Shown piece after piece: positions 31,580 through 40,016 of a DNA stretch of 64,000 bases. This DNA is from JBELHR01 sp049606855 (GTDB taxonomy: Bacteria > Bacteroidota > Bacteroidia > Flavobacteriales > Flavobacteriaceae): assembly GCA_049606855.1 (NCBI GenBank), contig JBMYVY010000001.1:62001-126000 (forward strand), given 5' to 3'. The notes below the pieces were generated by a model that had not been told where the DNA came from, did no database searches, and saw nothing but the letters and a program-made list of their open reading frames with translations. Position 1 is the stretch's first letter, and each line of letters starts with the position of its first letter. Position numbers and translations under genes: made by a program.

Positions 31580-32771
31580 CGAATAAGCCTAAATTGTCAT
31601 AGCCCCCTTTCAGGTCCCCTTGCAATGGACTTGATAAATCAATGTTTTGACCTTCAGATAAAAGGTAAGTGAAACCAATAGAATAACTGTTGTTTTTTTC
31701 GGTCTTTTTACTAAAGCCTGTAGCAAACCTAAAAGCTTCTCCAACAGGCATATCCGGTGACATCTCATTTTCTCGAATAGGATCAGAATCATAGCTAAAA
31801 CCTAATCTCCCGGTGAAATTATTCTTCATTTTTTTATTAACTCCAACTCCAATTCTATAGGTGTCCTGCCAATTTCTATGAAGTGCCGCATCGATGTCAT
31901 CGTTGAGAACTATCGGTTGATTTACAAAGGCAGACCAGTCGGTATATCCCACATCCATCAATATTTCAAGACTTCCCATTTGTCTGGCTACAGATAGGTT
32001 TAAACCATGAGGAATAATCATTTCAGTTGAAAAAGGGAGACTGGTTACTTGGTCACCGTTTTGGCCCAGCCAATTCGAGATATCTGCATTTCCGTTAAAA
32101 TCAATTTTCGATTGATATCTGTAAGTCAGTCCAATTGCAGTGAGTTCATTTGGACGAAAGTGTAGTCCTAATTGGAACCCAACATTGAAATTTAATCCTG
32201 AAAGCTTTGCTTGACCATCTGTTCTGCTAAGTGGATTGATGGGTTTGAGTGCAAGTTCTTCCTCCAAGAGGCCTAAATACAGGTTTACAGCTGCCCCTAC
32301 ACTAAATTTATCTGAAAAGTTATAGGATACAGTAGGAGCAATATTAGTAACGGCTAAGAGGGCACTTTCTACATAATACCTACCATCCCAATCTTCACCA
32401 TAATTGAATCCTGATCCCATTGGAATATTAACTGTTGTTCCAATACTCCACTTTTCATTGAGGTGTTTTATCCAATAAAAACCGAACATAGGAGTAATTC
32501 CACCTGCATCCGCCGTTGCCCCGTTATCTCCCAAATAATCTATAGTTGTAAACACTGCTTGAAGCCCTATAAGAACAGTTTCATCTTCAACTTGTCCCAT
32601 TGCAGCAGGGTTTAGATAGGCTGTGGATGCGTCTTCACTAATAGCGGATTGACCAGCATAAGCATTTCCAATTCCGGAACTTCCTACTTCGTAAAGTAAA
32701 AGACCACCTCCTTGAGCTAAAACAGTTGAAAATGTACTACAAAAAACTAGAACGAATAATGAACGAATCAT
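31554..32771 (-). CDS. FadL/OmpP1 family outer-membrane transporter
   Basis: A 405-residue outer-membrane channel of the long-chain fatty acid transporter family. A signal peptide ends near residue 20 (TVLAQG). The plug-like hatch region is GSSGIGNAYAGQSAISEDASTAYLNPAAM (here residues about 27-55), a strong family mark, and the rest is a beta-barrel of alternating strands ending in IGLSYGF. It probably carries fatty acids or other hydrophobic compounds inward. ATG at 32771 starts a proper signal sequence; an upstream start at 32795 would add hydrophobic residues before it. The gene ends overlapping the MFS gene. Confidence 0.9.
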   Translation of the reverse strand: MIRSLFVLVFCSTFSTVLAQGGGLLLYEVGSSGIGNAYAGQSAISEDASTAYLNPAAMGQVEDETVLIGLQAVFTTIDYLGDNGATADAGGITPMFGFYWIKHLNEKWSIGTTVNIPMGSGFNYGEDWDGRYYVESALLAVTNIAPTVSYNFSDKFSVGAAVNLYLGLLEEELALKPINPLSRTDGQAKLSGLNFNVGFQLGLHFRPNELTAIGLTYRYQSKIDFNGNADISNWLGQNGDQVTSLPFSTEMIIPHGLNLSVARQMGSLEILMDVGYTDWSAFVNQPIVLNDDIDAALHRNWQDTYRIGVGVNKKMKNNFTGRLGFSYDSDPIRENEMSPDMPVGEAFRFATGFSKKTEKNNSYSIGFTYLLSEGQNIDLSSPLQGDLKGGYDNLGLFVIGLSYGF

Positions 32772-32854
32772 GTCTAATAAAAAAAAGAATAACACAAAAA
32801 AGTAATGGGATATATCTTACCTAAGGCATTTAAGTTCAGTAACTTAAATATACA

Positions 32855-34246
32855 TTATTTTCCGATACAAAAATTGGCAAAGATATTTCCAAGTAAATCG
32901 TCCGTACTTACTTCTCCAGTAATCTCCCCCAAATAATGAAGGGCTTGTCTCAGGTCTATTGCCAATAAATCTGTGGATAATTCCTCATCCATACCGAACT
33001 TTACTTGATTGATTGCCTCAAAAGCCTTTGAAAGCGCCTCAAAATGTCTTGAGTTACTCACAATGGTATCATTATTGGAAAGTTGACCTCGATTTACCAT
33101 ATGAAGTAAAGCGCCTTTGAGGGCCTCTATACCTCTTTTCTGTTTTGCAGAAATATAAATCGGATCCAAATCTTTAAATAGAGGTTCTAAACTGCTTTGA
33201 TTCCCTTGGTCGATTTTATTAATCACAAGAATCAATTGTTTATTGGGATAATCCGCCTTGATTTTTTCTATATCAAGGTGAATTTTTTGACTTTGATCAG
33301 CAGAAGCCGTTCTCGAATCTACCAAATAGAGCACAACTTGGGATTGATCTATTTTCTCAAAAGTCTTTTTTATTCCAATATTTTCAACGGTATCCTCAGT
33401 GTCTCTAATTCCAGCAGTATCGACAAACCTAAATGCTACACCCTCTATAATTAGTTCATCTTCAATACTGTCCCTGGTGGTTCCTGCGATATCAGAAACG
33501 ATGGCTTTGTCTTCATTTAAAAGAGCATTTAAAAGGGTGGATTTGCCCACATTTGGTTCTCCGACTATCGCAACAGGAATTCCATTTTTCAATACATTAC
33601 CTAGGGCGAATGAATCAATCAACCTTTTGAGGACATCTGAGATTCTTTGAATCAATATTTGAAATTCTTTTCGATCTGCAAAATTTACATCCTCTTCCGC
33701 AAAATCGAGCTCCAACTCCATTAAAGAAGCAAAATTCAATAACTCTTGTCTCAATTCTTGAAGTTCATTAGAGAAGCCCCCTCTCATTTGTTGCATGGCA
33801 ATTTGGTGGGCAGAGGCAGAGTCAGAAGCGATTAAGTCTGCAACGGCTTCCGCTTGACTTAAGTCCATTTTACCATTGAGAAAGGCTCGTAAAGTATACT
33901 CTCCTGCATCAGCCATGCGTGCCCCTTCAGCAAGAAGCAATTTTATGAGTTCTTGTTGAATGTACATGGAGCCATGGCAAGAAAACTCTACCACATCCTC
34001 ACCGGTATAGGAGTGAGGGTTTTTAAACAAGGAGATCAAAACTTCATCGAGAATTCGCTCCCCTTGAACAATATGACCTAAGTGAATGGTATGAGATTTC
34101 TGATTGGTCAGTAATTTTCCGGGTTTAATAGAGCGAAATACGCGGTCAGCAATAGCTATAGCTTCAGGTCCTGAAAGTCTTAGAACTGCAATAGCACCAA
34201 CCCCAGAGGCGGTCGCCAAAGCCAAAATGGTATCCTTGTTTATCAT
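32855..34246 (-). CDS. mnmE: tRNA uridine-5-carboxymethylaminomethyl modification GTPase MnmE
   Basis: A 463-residue GTPase which, with MnmG, makes the cmnm5 group on wobble U34 of several tRNAs. Folate-binding N-terminal domain (1-120), helical domain, then a G domain inserted near 215-380: GEPNVGKST (G1), GTTRDSIEDE (K-loop/G2), DTAG (G3) and NKID (G4). The C-terminal CIGK signature, whose cysteine is needed for modification, is intact at the very end. It is the last gene of the long - strand run, 21 bp after the DUF4268 gene. Confidence 0.97.
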   Translation of the reverse strand: MINKDTILALATASGVGAIAVLRLSGPEAIAIADRVFRSIKPGKLLTNQKSHTIHLGHIVQGERILDEVLISLFKNPHSYTGEDVVEFSCHGSMYIQQELIKLLLAEGARMADAGEYTLRAFLNGKMDLSQAEAVADLIASDSASAHQIAMQQMRGGFSNELQELRQELLNFASLMELELDFAEEDVNFADRKEFQILIQRISDVLKRLIDSFALGNVLKNGIPVAIVGEPNVGKSTLLNALLNEDKAIVSDIAGTTRDSIEDELIIEGVAFRFVDTAGIRDTEDTVENIGIKKTFEKIDQSQVVLYLVDSRTASADQSQKIHLDIEKIKADYPNKQLILVINKIDQGNQSSLEPLFKDLDPIYISAKQKRGIEALKGALLHMVNRGQLSNNDTIVSNSRHFEALSKAFEAINQVKFGMDEELSTDLLAIDLRQALHYLGEITGEVSTDDLLGNIFANFCIGK

Positions 34247-34267
34247 AAGAACAAATTTACCAAAAAT

Positions 34268-34705
34268 TTAAAGATCAGCCGCTCGGATATGATCTTCATA
34301 TTCATAGAAGAATAATTCGAATCTATTCATCCTGTCCAGCATGAATTGATAGGCATCTGCCCAGGTGTCCGGATTGTAAATGCTAAATTTGGAAGGATAA
34401 TCGCAGTAAATTCTGAAAATATCTATGCCACTCTCTAATCGATATCTTTCATCAAAAAAGACATCTGGAATTTCACTTTCCATCAATTTCCTAAGAGATA
34501 GCATTTGCTCATAAAGTAGCTCATCTTTTGCAGAATTACCCGAATTAATATCTAGGGCTACTCGTAAATGCTTACGGCCTGCATCAAATTTAAACTCAAA
34601 TCCTTTAATTTTTGTTCTGTATAACAGCCATTTTCGCGGGAAAGATTTTCCAAAACTCACCCAAAATCTTTTCCTTAATGAAGCAGCTTCCTCTTTACTG
34701 AACAT
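34268..34705 (-). CDS. DUF4268 domain protein
   Basis: A 145-residue protein whose whole length looks like the DUF4268 domain: an opening SKEEAASLRKRFWVSFGKSF (residues 3-22), a central FKFDAGRKHLRVALDI and a C-terminal ADAYQFMLDRMNRFELFF. In other bacteria this domain is found in proteins linked to restriction or DNA processing, but the free-standing form has no established role. Its start codon overlaps the miaE stop by one base and mnmE follows after 21 bp, so it is co-transcribed with two tRNA-modification genes. Confidence 0.7.
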   Translation of the reverse strand: MFSKEEAASLRKRFWVSFGKSFPRKWLLYRTKIKGFEFKFDAGRKHLRVALDINSGNSAKDELLYEQMLSLRKLMESEIPDVFFDERYRLESGIDIFRIYCDYPSKFSIYNPDTWADAYQFMLDRMNRFELFFYEYEDHIRAADL

Positions 34706-35286
34706 TAACCGTGAACTTTTGCGTTCTTCCCTCGATTTTTCATCATTTCTGCTTCAAATTCAAGTAAAGATTTCCATTTAGCATCTACAATTTCTCGATC
34801 TTGATAAGCTCTAGCAAATCCCAGAAATGTAGTGTAGTGATTGGCCTCTGAGATCATAAGATCTAAATAGAATTTTGACAATTCCTGATCTTCCATATTG
34901 TCTGCAAAAACCTTAAATCTCTCACAAGATCTCGCTTCGATAAGAGCAGCAACAAGAAGTCTTTGTATTAAGGCATCTGTGCGATCATGGGTTTTTGGGA
35001 AGAAACCTTGTATGTGTTTTGCATAATCATTTTTTTGAGCTTGTCCCAAAACTAAACCGCGAGCGGTCATCAAATCGTGAACCATTTTGAAATGCTCCAT
35101 TTCTTCAATTGCAATATCACTCATCGCAGAAACCAATTCCGTTTCCTCAGAATAATTAATGATAATGGAAACCGCATTTGAAGCTGCCTTCTGCTCTGCA
35201 AAGGCATGGTCGGTCAGTATCTGTTCTAAATTGTCTTTTGCTATTTCAGCCCAAGAAGTTTCTGTTTCAAATTTCAACCCTAGCAT
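34705..35286 (-). CDS. miaE: tRNA-(ms2io6A)-hydroxylase MiaE
   Basis: A 193-residue ferritin-like di-iron oxygenase that hydroxylates the isopentenyl group of ms2i6A37 in tRNA. The carboxylate/histidine iron ligands are visible as paired motifs EEMEHFKM (near 63-70), EARSCERFK (near 120-128) and EANHYTTFL (near 149-157), on a four-helix bundle. Length is close to that of known MiaE. It overlaps the SulP gene by 20 bp and DUF4268 by one base, forming part of an operon with mnmE. Confidence 0.88.
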   Translation of the reverse strand: MLGLKFETETSWAEIAKDNLEQILTDHAFAEQKAASNAVSIIINYSEETELVSAMSDIAIEEMEHFKMVHDLMTARGLVLGQAQKNDYAKHIQGFFPKTHDRTDALIQRLLVAALIEARSCERFKVFADNMEDQELSKFYLDLMISEANHYTTFLGFARAYQDREIVDAKWKSLLEFEAEMMKNRGKNAKVHG

Positions 35287-37471
35287 AATCCTGATCTAAT
35301 AAATTTTTAAGACGCAAGCCAAAGTCTAAGAAGAGTTTAAGCTCTTGCACACTTGCCAGTCGTTCACGCTTCAAAATTAACAATTCTTGTTCAGAACTTT
35401 CAATATGATAATATAAATTACTCTCAAAAAACCGAATTAACTCGTCCTTAAAAAAGGATTTAATACTTTTCTCATCTATACCGCTCAGATAAAATCGATC
35501 CGAAAAATCTGGATACCCCTCTATTTTGATGTCATTATAATCATTTAGATTGTAGATGTACTCCAGAAGTCCTTCGTCTTTATTTAAAACAAAACTTGGA
35601 ACTTTAGATTTCAAATCCAATTTCATCATGGTCATTTTCACCTCTTGCTTTGCGATAAAAGCTCCTTCGGAAAAATGTGCATCGAAAAGGGATTGACCTT
35701 CATATTGTAGTACATTTTTTAAGGCAGTTACGGATTTGGTTTTGAAAAAAGGAAATTGTTCTAATTGAAATTCTGAACGAGGCGCAGCTAATCTATACAT
35801 GTATTCAAATTCGGCTGCTACTGCTTTTATTTTTCGTTGACGGGCTGTGAAATTAAGTGATAATTTACCTTTAAATGGAAGTAATCTTCTCATTGCAAAG
35901 GGGTGTGCAGACTTGGCGCCATGAGCATCGAGTCCCATACATTCAAAGTTCCCGCCCTTTCTTTCAAAGGCATCCATATAATTATTGAGGTTCTCCATCA
36001 CGGTATGATCTACAAACTCGCAATAAGAAAGATCCACAATAACTTTAGTGTTTTCCGGAATTTGATCCAGCTGTTTTTTTAGTCTAAAGTAATTTAAAAA
36101 AGTGCAGAAATCTGTGACACTAACGTAGTAAGAATTTTCTTCCTCATCTTCTTTATACATGAGAACATTAGGTTTAAGAAAGTTCTTTAGAAAGAAATTT
36201 AGTGATCGACATAAATAGACATGAATCAAAAAGGTCATCAGAATTCCAGCCAGTATTCCAGTAATTAAGTTGGTAAATAGGGTAACCAATAGCGTGGTTA
36301 AGAAAATGGCTAATTGCTCTTTTCCAACTTTAAATATTTTAATCATATTGACCGGGTTGGCCAATTTGTATCCTGTAAAAACCAGTATTGCAGCTAATGC
36401 ACTCAATGGCACCATCTTTAACTGACTTGCAAATAGCAAAATGAAGATCACCAAGAAGCTCGAATGAAAAAGGTTTGCAGATCGATTTGATCCGTTGTTG
36501 TTCACATTTACTGAACTTCTTGCAATAACTGTTACTACATTTAATCCTCCTATAAAACCTGATACTACAGTAGCGAATCCTAATGCTTTGAGATCACGAT
36601 TGACATTAGAACGTCTTTTTAAAGGATCTAATTTATCAACAGCTTTAATACTTAAAAGGGATTCGATACTTGCAATTAAGGTCAGTGTAATTACAATATT
36701 GATGAATTCTGGGGTATTCCACAATCCAAAATCAGGACTTGGGAATTTTGAAAATACCTGATCAGGAATACTAATTAAGAAGCTTGAGTCAATTGGGAAA
36801 TCAGGACTTAAATAGTAGAATAGCCCCACACATAAAACTACGATCCACATTGGAGCTGGAACCAATTGAAAGAGCCTATTTCTGATCTTGGGATAAAAAA
36901 TCATGATCATCAAGCTCAAAATTCCAATTCCTCCTGCCCAAATTGCAGATTCTTGGTTGGTTTGAATATATTCTAAAATAGCTGCAGGAATAGCTAAAAG
37001 CAGCTCCACGATACTTCCTGAGGCATCATCATTACCCAGCATTACATGGAATTGTTTGGCAAAAATACCGAGACCTATCGCAGCAAGCATTCCCTGTATG
37101 GCTGATGCAGGAAAGAAATCAGATAATAAGCCCAATCTTAGAAACCCAAATAGCATTACCAATACCCCTGATAGAACTACAGCTGCCAAGGTATATAAAT
37201 AGCCCTGGTAAGCATCGCCTGCCCCAAGGGTCATTACTGAGGCCAAAACCACAACAACCAATCCATTCCCAGGACCAGTAATCGTGACGTGAGATCCCCC
37301 TAAAATGGCGACCAAAGTTCCCCCAACAATGGCAGTGATTATTCCTGCGATAGGTGGCACGCCTGATGCCAACGCTAGACCAAGTCCGAGTGGCAGGGCA
37401 ATTAATGATACAACAAAGCCTGAGAAAATATTTTTCGGCAAATCAGGAATAAAAGTATTAGTCTTTTGCAT
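35267..37471 (-). CDS. SulP family anion transporter with STAS and an extra C-terminal domain
   Basis: A 734-residue SulP/SLC26 transporter. The membrane domain (about 1-410) shows the family marks ALPLGLGLALASGVPP, GPGNGLVVVV and an IASIESLLSIKAVDKL segment. A cytoplasmic STAS domain lies near 435-550 (VIVDLSYCEFVDHTVMENL). After it come about 170 further residues not present in ordinary SulP proteins, with charged and aromatic helices to the end. Substrate could be sulfate or bicarbonate. It starts one base after the stop of the universal stress gene, so the two are co-translated. Confidence 0.88.
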   Translation of the reverse strand: MQKTNTFIPDLPKNIFSGFVVSLIALPLGLGLALASGVPPIAGIITAIVGGTLVAILGGSHVTITGPGNGLVVVVLASVMTLGAGDAYQGYLYTLAAVVLSGVLVMLFGFLRLGLLSDFFPASAIQGMLAAIGLGIFAKQFHVMLGNDDASGSIVELLLAIPAAILEYIQTNQESAIWAGGIGILSLMIMIFYPKIRNRLFQLVPAPMWIVVLCVGLFYYLSPDFPIDSSFLISIPDQVFSKFPSPDFGLWNTPEFINIVITLTLIASIESLLSIKAVDKLDPLKRRSNVNRDLKALGFATVVSGFIGGLNVVTVIARSSVNVNNNGSNRSANLFHSSFLVIFILLFASQLKMVPLSALAAILVFTGYKLANPVNMIKIFKVGKEQLAIFLTTLLVTLFTNLITGILAGILMTFLIHVYLCRSLNFFLKNFLKPNVLMYKEDEEENSYYVSVTDFCTFLNYFRLKKQLDQIPENTKVIVDLSYCEFVDHTVMENLNNYMDAFERKGGNFECMGLDAHGAKSAHPFAMRRLLPFKGKLSLNFTARQRKIKAVAAEFEYMYRLAAPRSEFQLEQFPFFKTKSVTALKNVLQYEGQSLFDAHFSEGAFIAKQEVKMTMMKLDLKSKVPSFVLNKDEGLLEYIYNLNDYNDIKIEGYPDFSDRFYLSGIDEKSIKSFFKDELIRFFESNLYYHIESSEQELLILKRERLASVQELKLFLDFGLRLKNLLDQDYARVEI

Positions 37472-37472
37472 A

Positions 37473-38318
37473 TTACCTTACAATTAAAACATTTGTGGGC
37501 AATTCAGATAAAATATATTCCATATCATGAGGGAATATTCTATCGATTAAATTTGAGCGTTTTGGTTCATTCATTACCAATAAATCGGCACGAACAACCT
37601 TTGCATAATGCCCAATAGAATAGCCGGTTTTGCCAAATATACTTTGATTTTTCACTTGAATTCCTTGAGTGAAATCACGGTCAATATGATTTATTAGTTC
37701 ATTCACTCTTCTGTTTTCTCTGGTTTTGATCCGCTCCTTGATAAGTGTCGCTTTACGCAGAGTTCTGTCATCATTTACCTTGACGTCAACCGCTTTGTTC
37801 TTAATTTCTTCAACTATGGTAATTTTTGGACAACCCAAATGCTTAGAAACATAGAAAGCAGTATTAATCGCATGCGGAGTTTTAGGGTCCTCTAATCCAT
37901 TAACAACGATGTGTTTACAAGCGTCACGTTCCATGGATTGCTTTAATAGGAGCAAAACGGAACAGTTGACTTTATGGGTCAATTTACGGGCAATAGAACC
38001 AAGGTAATGCTTGAATAAATTTTCGCGTTGTTGAGCGCCAATAACCAATAAATCTACTTTCAAATCATTACAATAATTGACAATCACATCAACGGGATTT
38101 CCGGGTTTGAAAATGATTTGAACACCCTGTTTATCGTCAGAGGCTTTTTCAAGAATTTCTTTTATTTGTTGTTTTTTTTCAGACGTCTCATGACCTACAT
38201 GAACAAGAACGAGCTTAGATGAAAACATCCTTGAAAGCCTCAAGGATTCGTGTACGTTGGCTTCTAAATTTGGCGAGAAAGCTAATCCAGTTAGGATAGT
38301 GTTTATGGTTTTATGCAT
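37473..38318 (-). CDS. Tandem universal stress protein (UspA family)
   Basis: A 281-residue cytosolic protein with two Usp-like halves. The first opens INTILTGLAFSPNLEANVHES and has a VIGAQQRENLFKHYLGSIARKL stretch (here about 95-116), resembling the G-X2-G-X9-G-(S/T) ATP loop in a degenerate form. The second (about 137-281) ends in LVMNEPKRSNLIDRIFPHDMEYIL and TNVLIVR. Neither half keeps a clean ATP-binding loop. Its place right in front of the SulP transporter gene suggests a regulatory pairing with anion transport; this is inference. Confidence 0.82.
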   Translation of the reverse strand: MHKTINTILTGLAFSPNLEANVHESLRLSRMFSSKLVLVHVGHETSEKKQQIKEILEKASDDKQGVQIIFKPGNPVDVIVNYCNDLKVDLLVIGAQQRENLFKHYLGSIARKLTHKVNCSVLLLLKQSMERDACKHIVVNGLEDPKTPHAINTAFYVSKHLGCPKITIVEEIKNKAVDVKVNDDRTLRKATLIKERIKTRENRRVNELINHIDRDFTQGIQVKNQSIFGKTGYSIGHYAKVVRADLLVMNEPKRSNLIDRIFPHDMEYILSELPTNVLIVR

Positions 38319-38346
38319 AGGGCTAAACTATGCAAAAAAAACAGAA

Positions 38347-38880
38347 TTACAAGTCCAGTTTAAAACGTTGCCTAAGAAGCTTAATATCAGGGTTTAACTC
38401 AGTTAATCGTTGATATTTCTCTTCAGGAGTATAGATGAATTTCTTTTTTACTTCTTCTTTAACTTCAATTTCAAGTTGAATGGAAAAGTTATTTAATGAA
38501 TTTCGAAGATGCCTCATTAAACTTGGCATTCCCCGTTCTAACTGTTTGGCCATTAACTCATTGGGTAATACCAATTTCAGCTTATTTCCATTTATCTCAG
38601 GTTTATTCGCAGAAAGTACGCTCGATAAACTTCGTTGACCGTCTTCATTTAAAATTGAAGCATAGGCTGACCATTGGTTCAGTAATTTGGAATTGGAAAA
38701 TTCTTCTTGCGGTTTTTCACTTAAATCTTCCTCTTGGTCGGTAATTAATTCTTCTTTTTTCTCGAGTTTAAGGTTTTTTAAACTTAAAGCAGAAGTCTTA
38801 CGTCTTTTAGGGTCAACTTTTTCTAATTTTGGCTTTTCAGTCAACTTGACTTGCACTGCTGTTGGTTTAGGTGCAGTCAC
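38347..38880 (-). CDS. dnaX: Tau-specific C-terminal part of DnaX, in the -1 frame
   Basis: A 177-residue open frame that looks like domains IV-V of DNA polymerase III tau rather than a separate gene. It has a lysine- and glutamate-rich linker (about 1-60), then a folded domain (SKLLNQWSAYASILNEDGQ, KLKLVLPNELMAKQLE, NFSIQLEIEV) and a LRQRFKLDL tail. The frame is open back to the A11 run at 38931-38941 without a stop, in the -1 frame relative to the dnaX domain I-III frame. Joined there, it gives a 551-residue tau. A GTG at 38880 could start it alone, but nothing else argues for that. Confidence 0.75.
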   Translation of the reverse strand: MTAPKPTAVQVKLTEKPKLEKVDPKRRKTSALSLKNLKLEKKEELITDQEEDLSEKPQEEFSNSKLLNQWSAYASILNEDGQRSLSSVLSANKPEINGNKLKLVLPNELMAKQLERGMPSLMRHLRNSLNNFSIQLEIEVKEEVKKKFIYTPEEKYQRLTELNPDIKLLRQRFKLDL

Positions 38881-38915
38881 TTTTATTTGCCCCTTGTTAA
38901 AATGAGATGCCGGAA

Positions 38916-40001
38916 TTATGTAGTTGCTACTTTTTTTTTTTCAGTGACAAAGGTCAAAGAGGCAATTTGCATCAGACAAAGCTCTACGAGCAAACGTTGA
39001 TTTTTACTAGACTTATATTGTAAATCACAGGTATTGGCCTTTTCTATAGCTTGCAATAAAAAGTTCATATCAGCAGCTTTGGCTTGATCCAAATACTGCT
39101 TTTTTGTACGATCACCAACTTCCAATAATTCTACAGTACTTGCATCCTTAGCAACTAGTAAGTCTCTAAAGTGCGCCCCAAGTCCTATTATATAATGGTG
39201 GGCATCAAAGCCCTTTTCCAAAATTTCATTGAAATAGAGTAGAAGAGCAGGTATGTCATTTTTTAAACACAAATCTGTGCTTTTAAAATAGACGTCATAG
39301 TCCAATACATTTAAATTCAAAGCAACTGCTTCTCTAGTTAAATTTTTTCCTGAAAAACTTACAACGCGATCAAAAATAGATAAGGCATCTCGCATGGCTC
39401 CATCCGCTTTTTGAGCGATAACATGTAAGGCGTCATCATCTGCCTCGATTCCCTCATCTTGAGCAATTTTCTTTAAGTATTCTTTGGAATCTTGAACTGT
39501 AATTCTTTTGAAATCATAGATTTGACATCTCGATAGAATAGTAGGAATAATTTTGTGCTTTTCTGTAGTTGCTAATATAAAGATAGCATGAGCAGGGGGT
39601 TCTTCTAAAGTCTTCAAAAAGGCATTAAATGCAGCCGAAGATAACATGTGGACCTCATCGATAATATACACTTTATACTTTCCTGTCTGTGGAGGAATTC
39701 TTACTTGATCGGTAAGTGCTCGTATATCGTCTACTGAGTTATTCGATGCCGCATCCAACTCAAAAATATTGAAGGCAAAGTCTTCGCTTTCTGAAACCTG
39801 GTCCTCTTGATTTATTTTTTTAGCTAAAATACGCGCACATGTAGTTTTACCCACACCTCTAGGACCTGTAAACAACAAGGCTTGCGCCAAATGATTGTTT
39901 TTTATTGCATTTTCTAATGTTGCGGTAATCGCACGCTGCCCCACGACTTGTTCAAAAGTTTGAGGACGGTATTTTCTCGCTGATACAATAAATGGTTCCA
40001 T
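38916..40001 (-). CDS. dnaX: DNA polymerase III gamma subunit part of DnaX (domains I-III)
   Basis: A 361-residue clamp-loader ATPase. Walker A is GPRGVGKT (46-53), Walker B is IIDEVHML (113-120), and the SRC trans-acting motif is at 157-159. Domain III ends near residue 355 (LVELCLMQIASL), and the frame stops at the A11 run just after it, so the product corresponds to gamma. The four-cysteine zinc module normally found between Walker A and B is missing: the segment after ILAKKINQ goes directly into NIFELDAASNNSVDD. ATG at 40001 gives the usual MEPFIVSARKYRP start; the extension to 40010 would use TTG. Confidence 0.92.
   Translation of the reverse strand: MEPFIVSARKYRPQTFEQVVGQRAITATLENAIKNNHLAQALLFTGPRGVGKTTCARILAKKINQEDQVSESEDFAFNIFELDAASNNSVDDIRALTDQVRIPPQTGKYKVYIIDEVHMLSSAAFNAFLKTLEEPPAHAIFILATTEKHKIIPTILSRCQIYDFKRITVQDSKEYLKKIAQDEGIEADDDALHVIAQKADGAMRDALSIFDRVVSFSGKNLTREAVALNLNVLDYDVYFKSTDLCLKNDIPALLLYFNEILEKGFDAHHYIIGLGAHFRDLLVAKDASTVELLEVGDRTKKQYLDQAKAADMNFLLQAIEKANTCDLQYKSSKNQRLLVELCLMQIASLTFVTEKKKVATT
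38931..38941 (-). other. A11 slippery run at the dnaX gamma/tau junction
   Basis: Eleven adenines on the coding strand follow ACT-G. In the zero frame they read Glu-Lys-Lys-Lys and end at a TAA five codons later (38918-38916); in the -1 frame they read through GTAG CAA CTAC into the tau-specific region. A short GTAG/CTAC hairpin lies directly behind the run. This is the typical place for polymerase or ribosome slippage. Confidence 0.65.
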
Positions 40002-40016
40002 GTAGGACAAATGTAA

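Noticed and set aside
38347..38880. Independent hypothetical gene starting with GTG
   Set aside because: Continues the DnaX frame through the A11 run and has the expected tau-like linker and C-terminal domain; better explained as part of dnaX.
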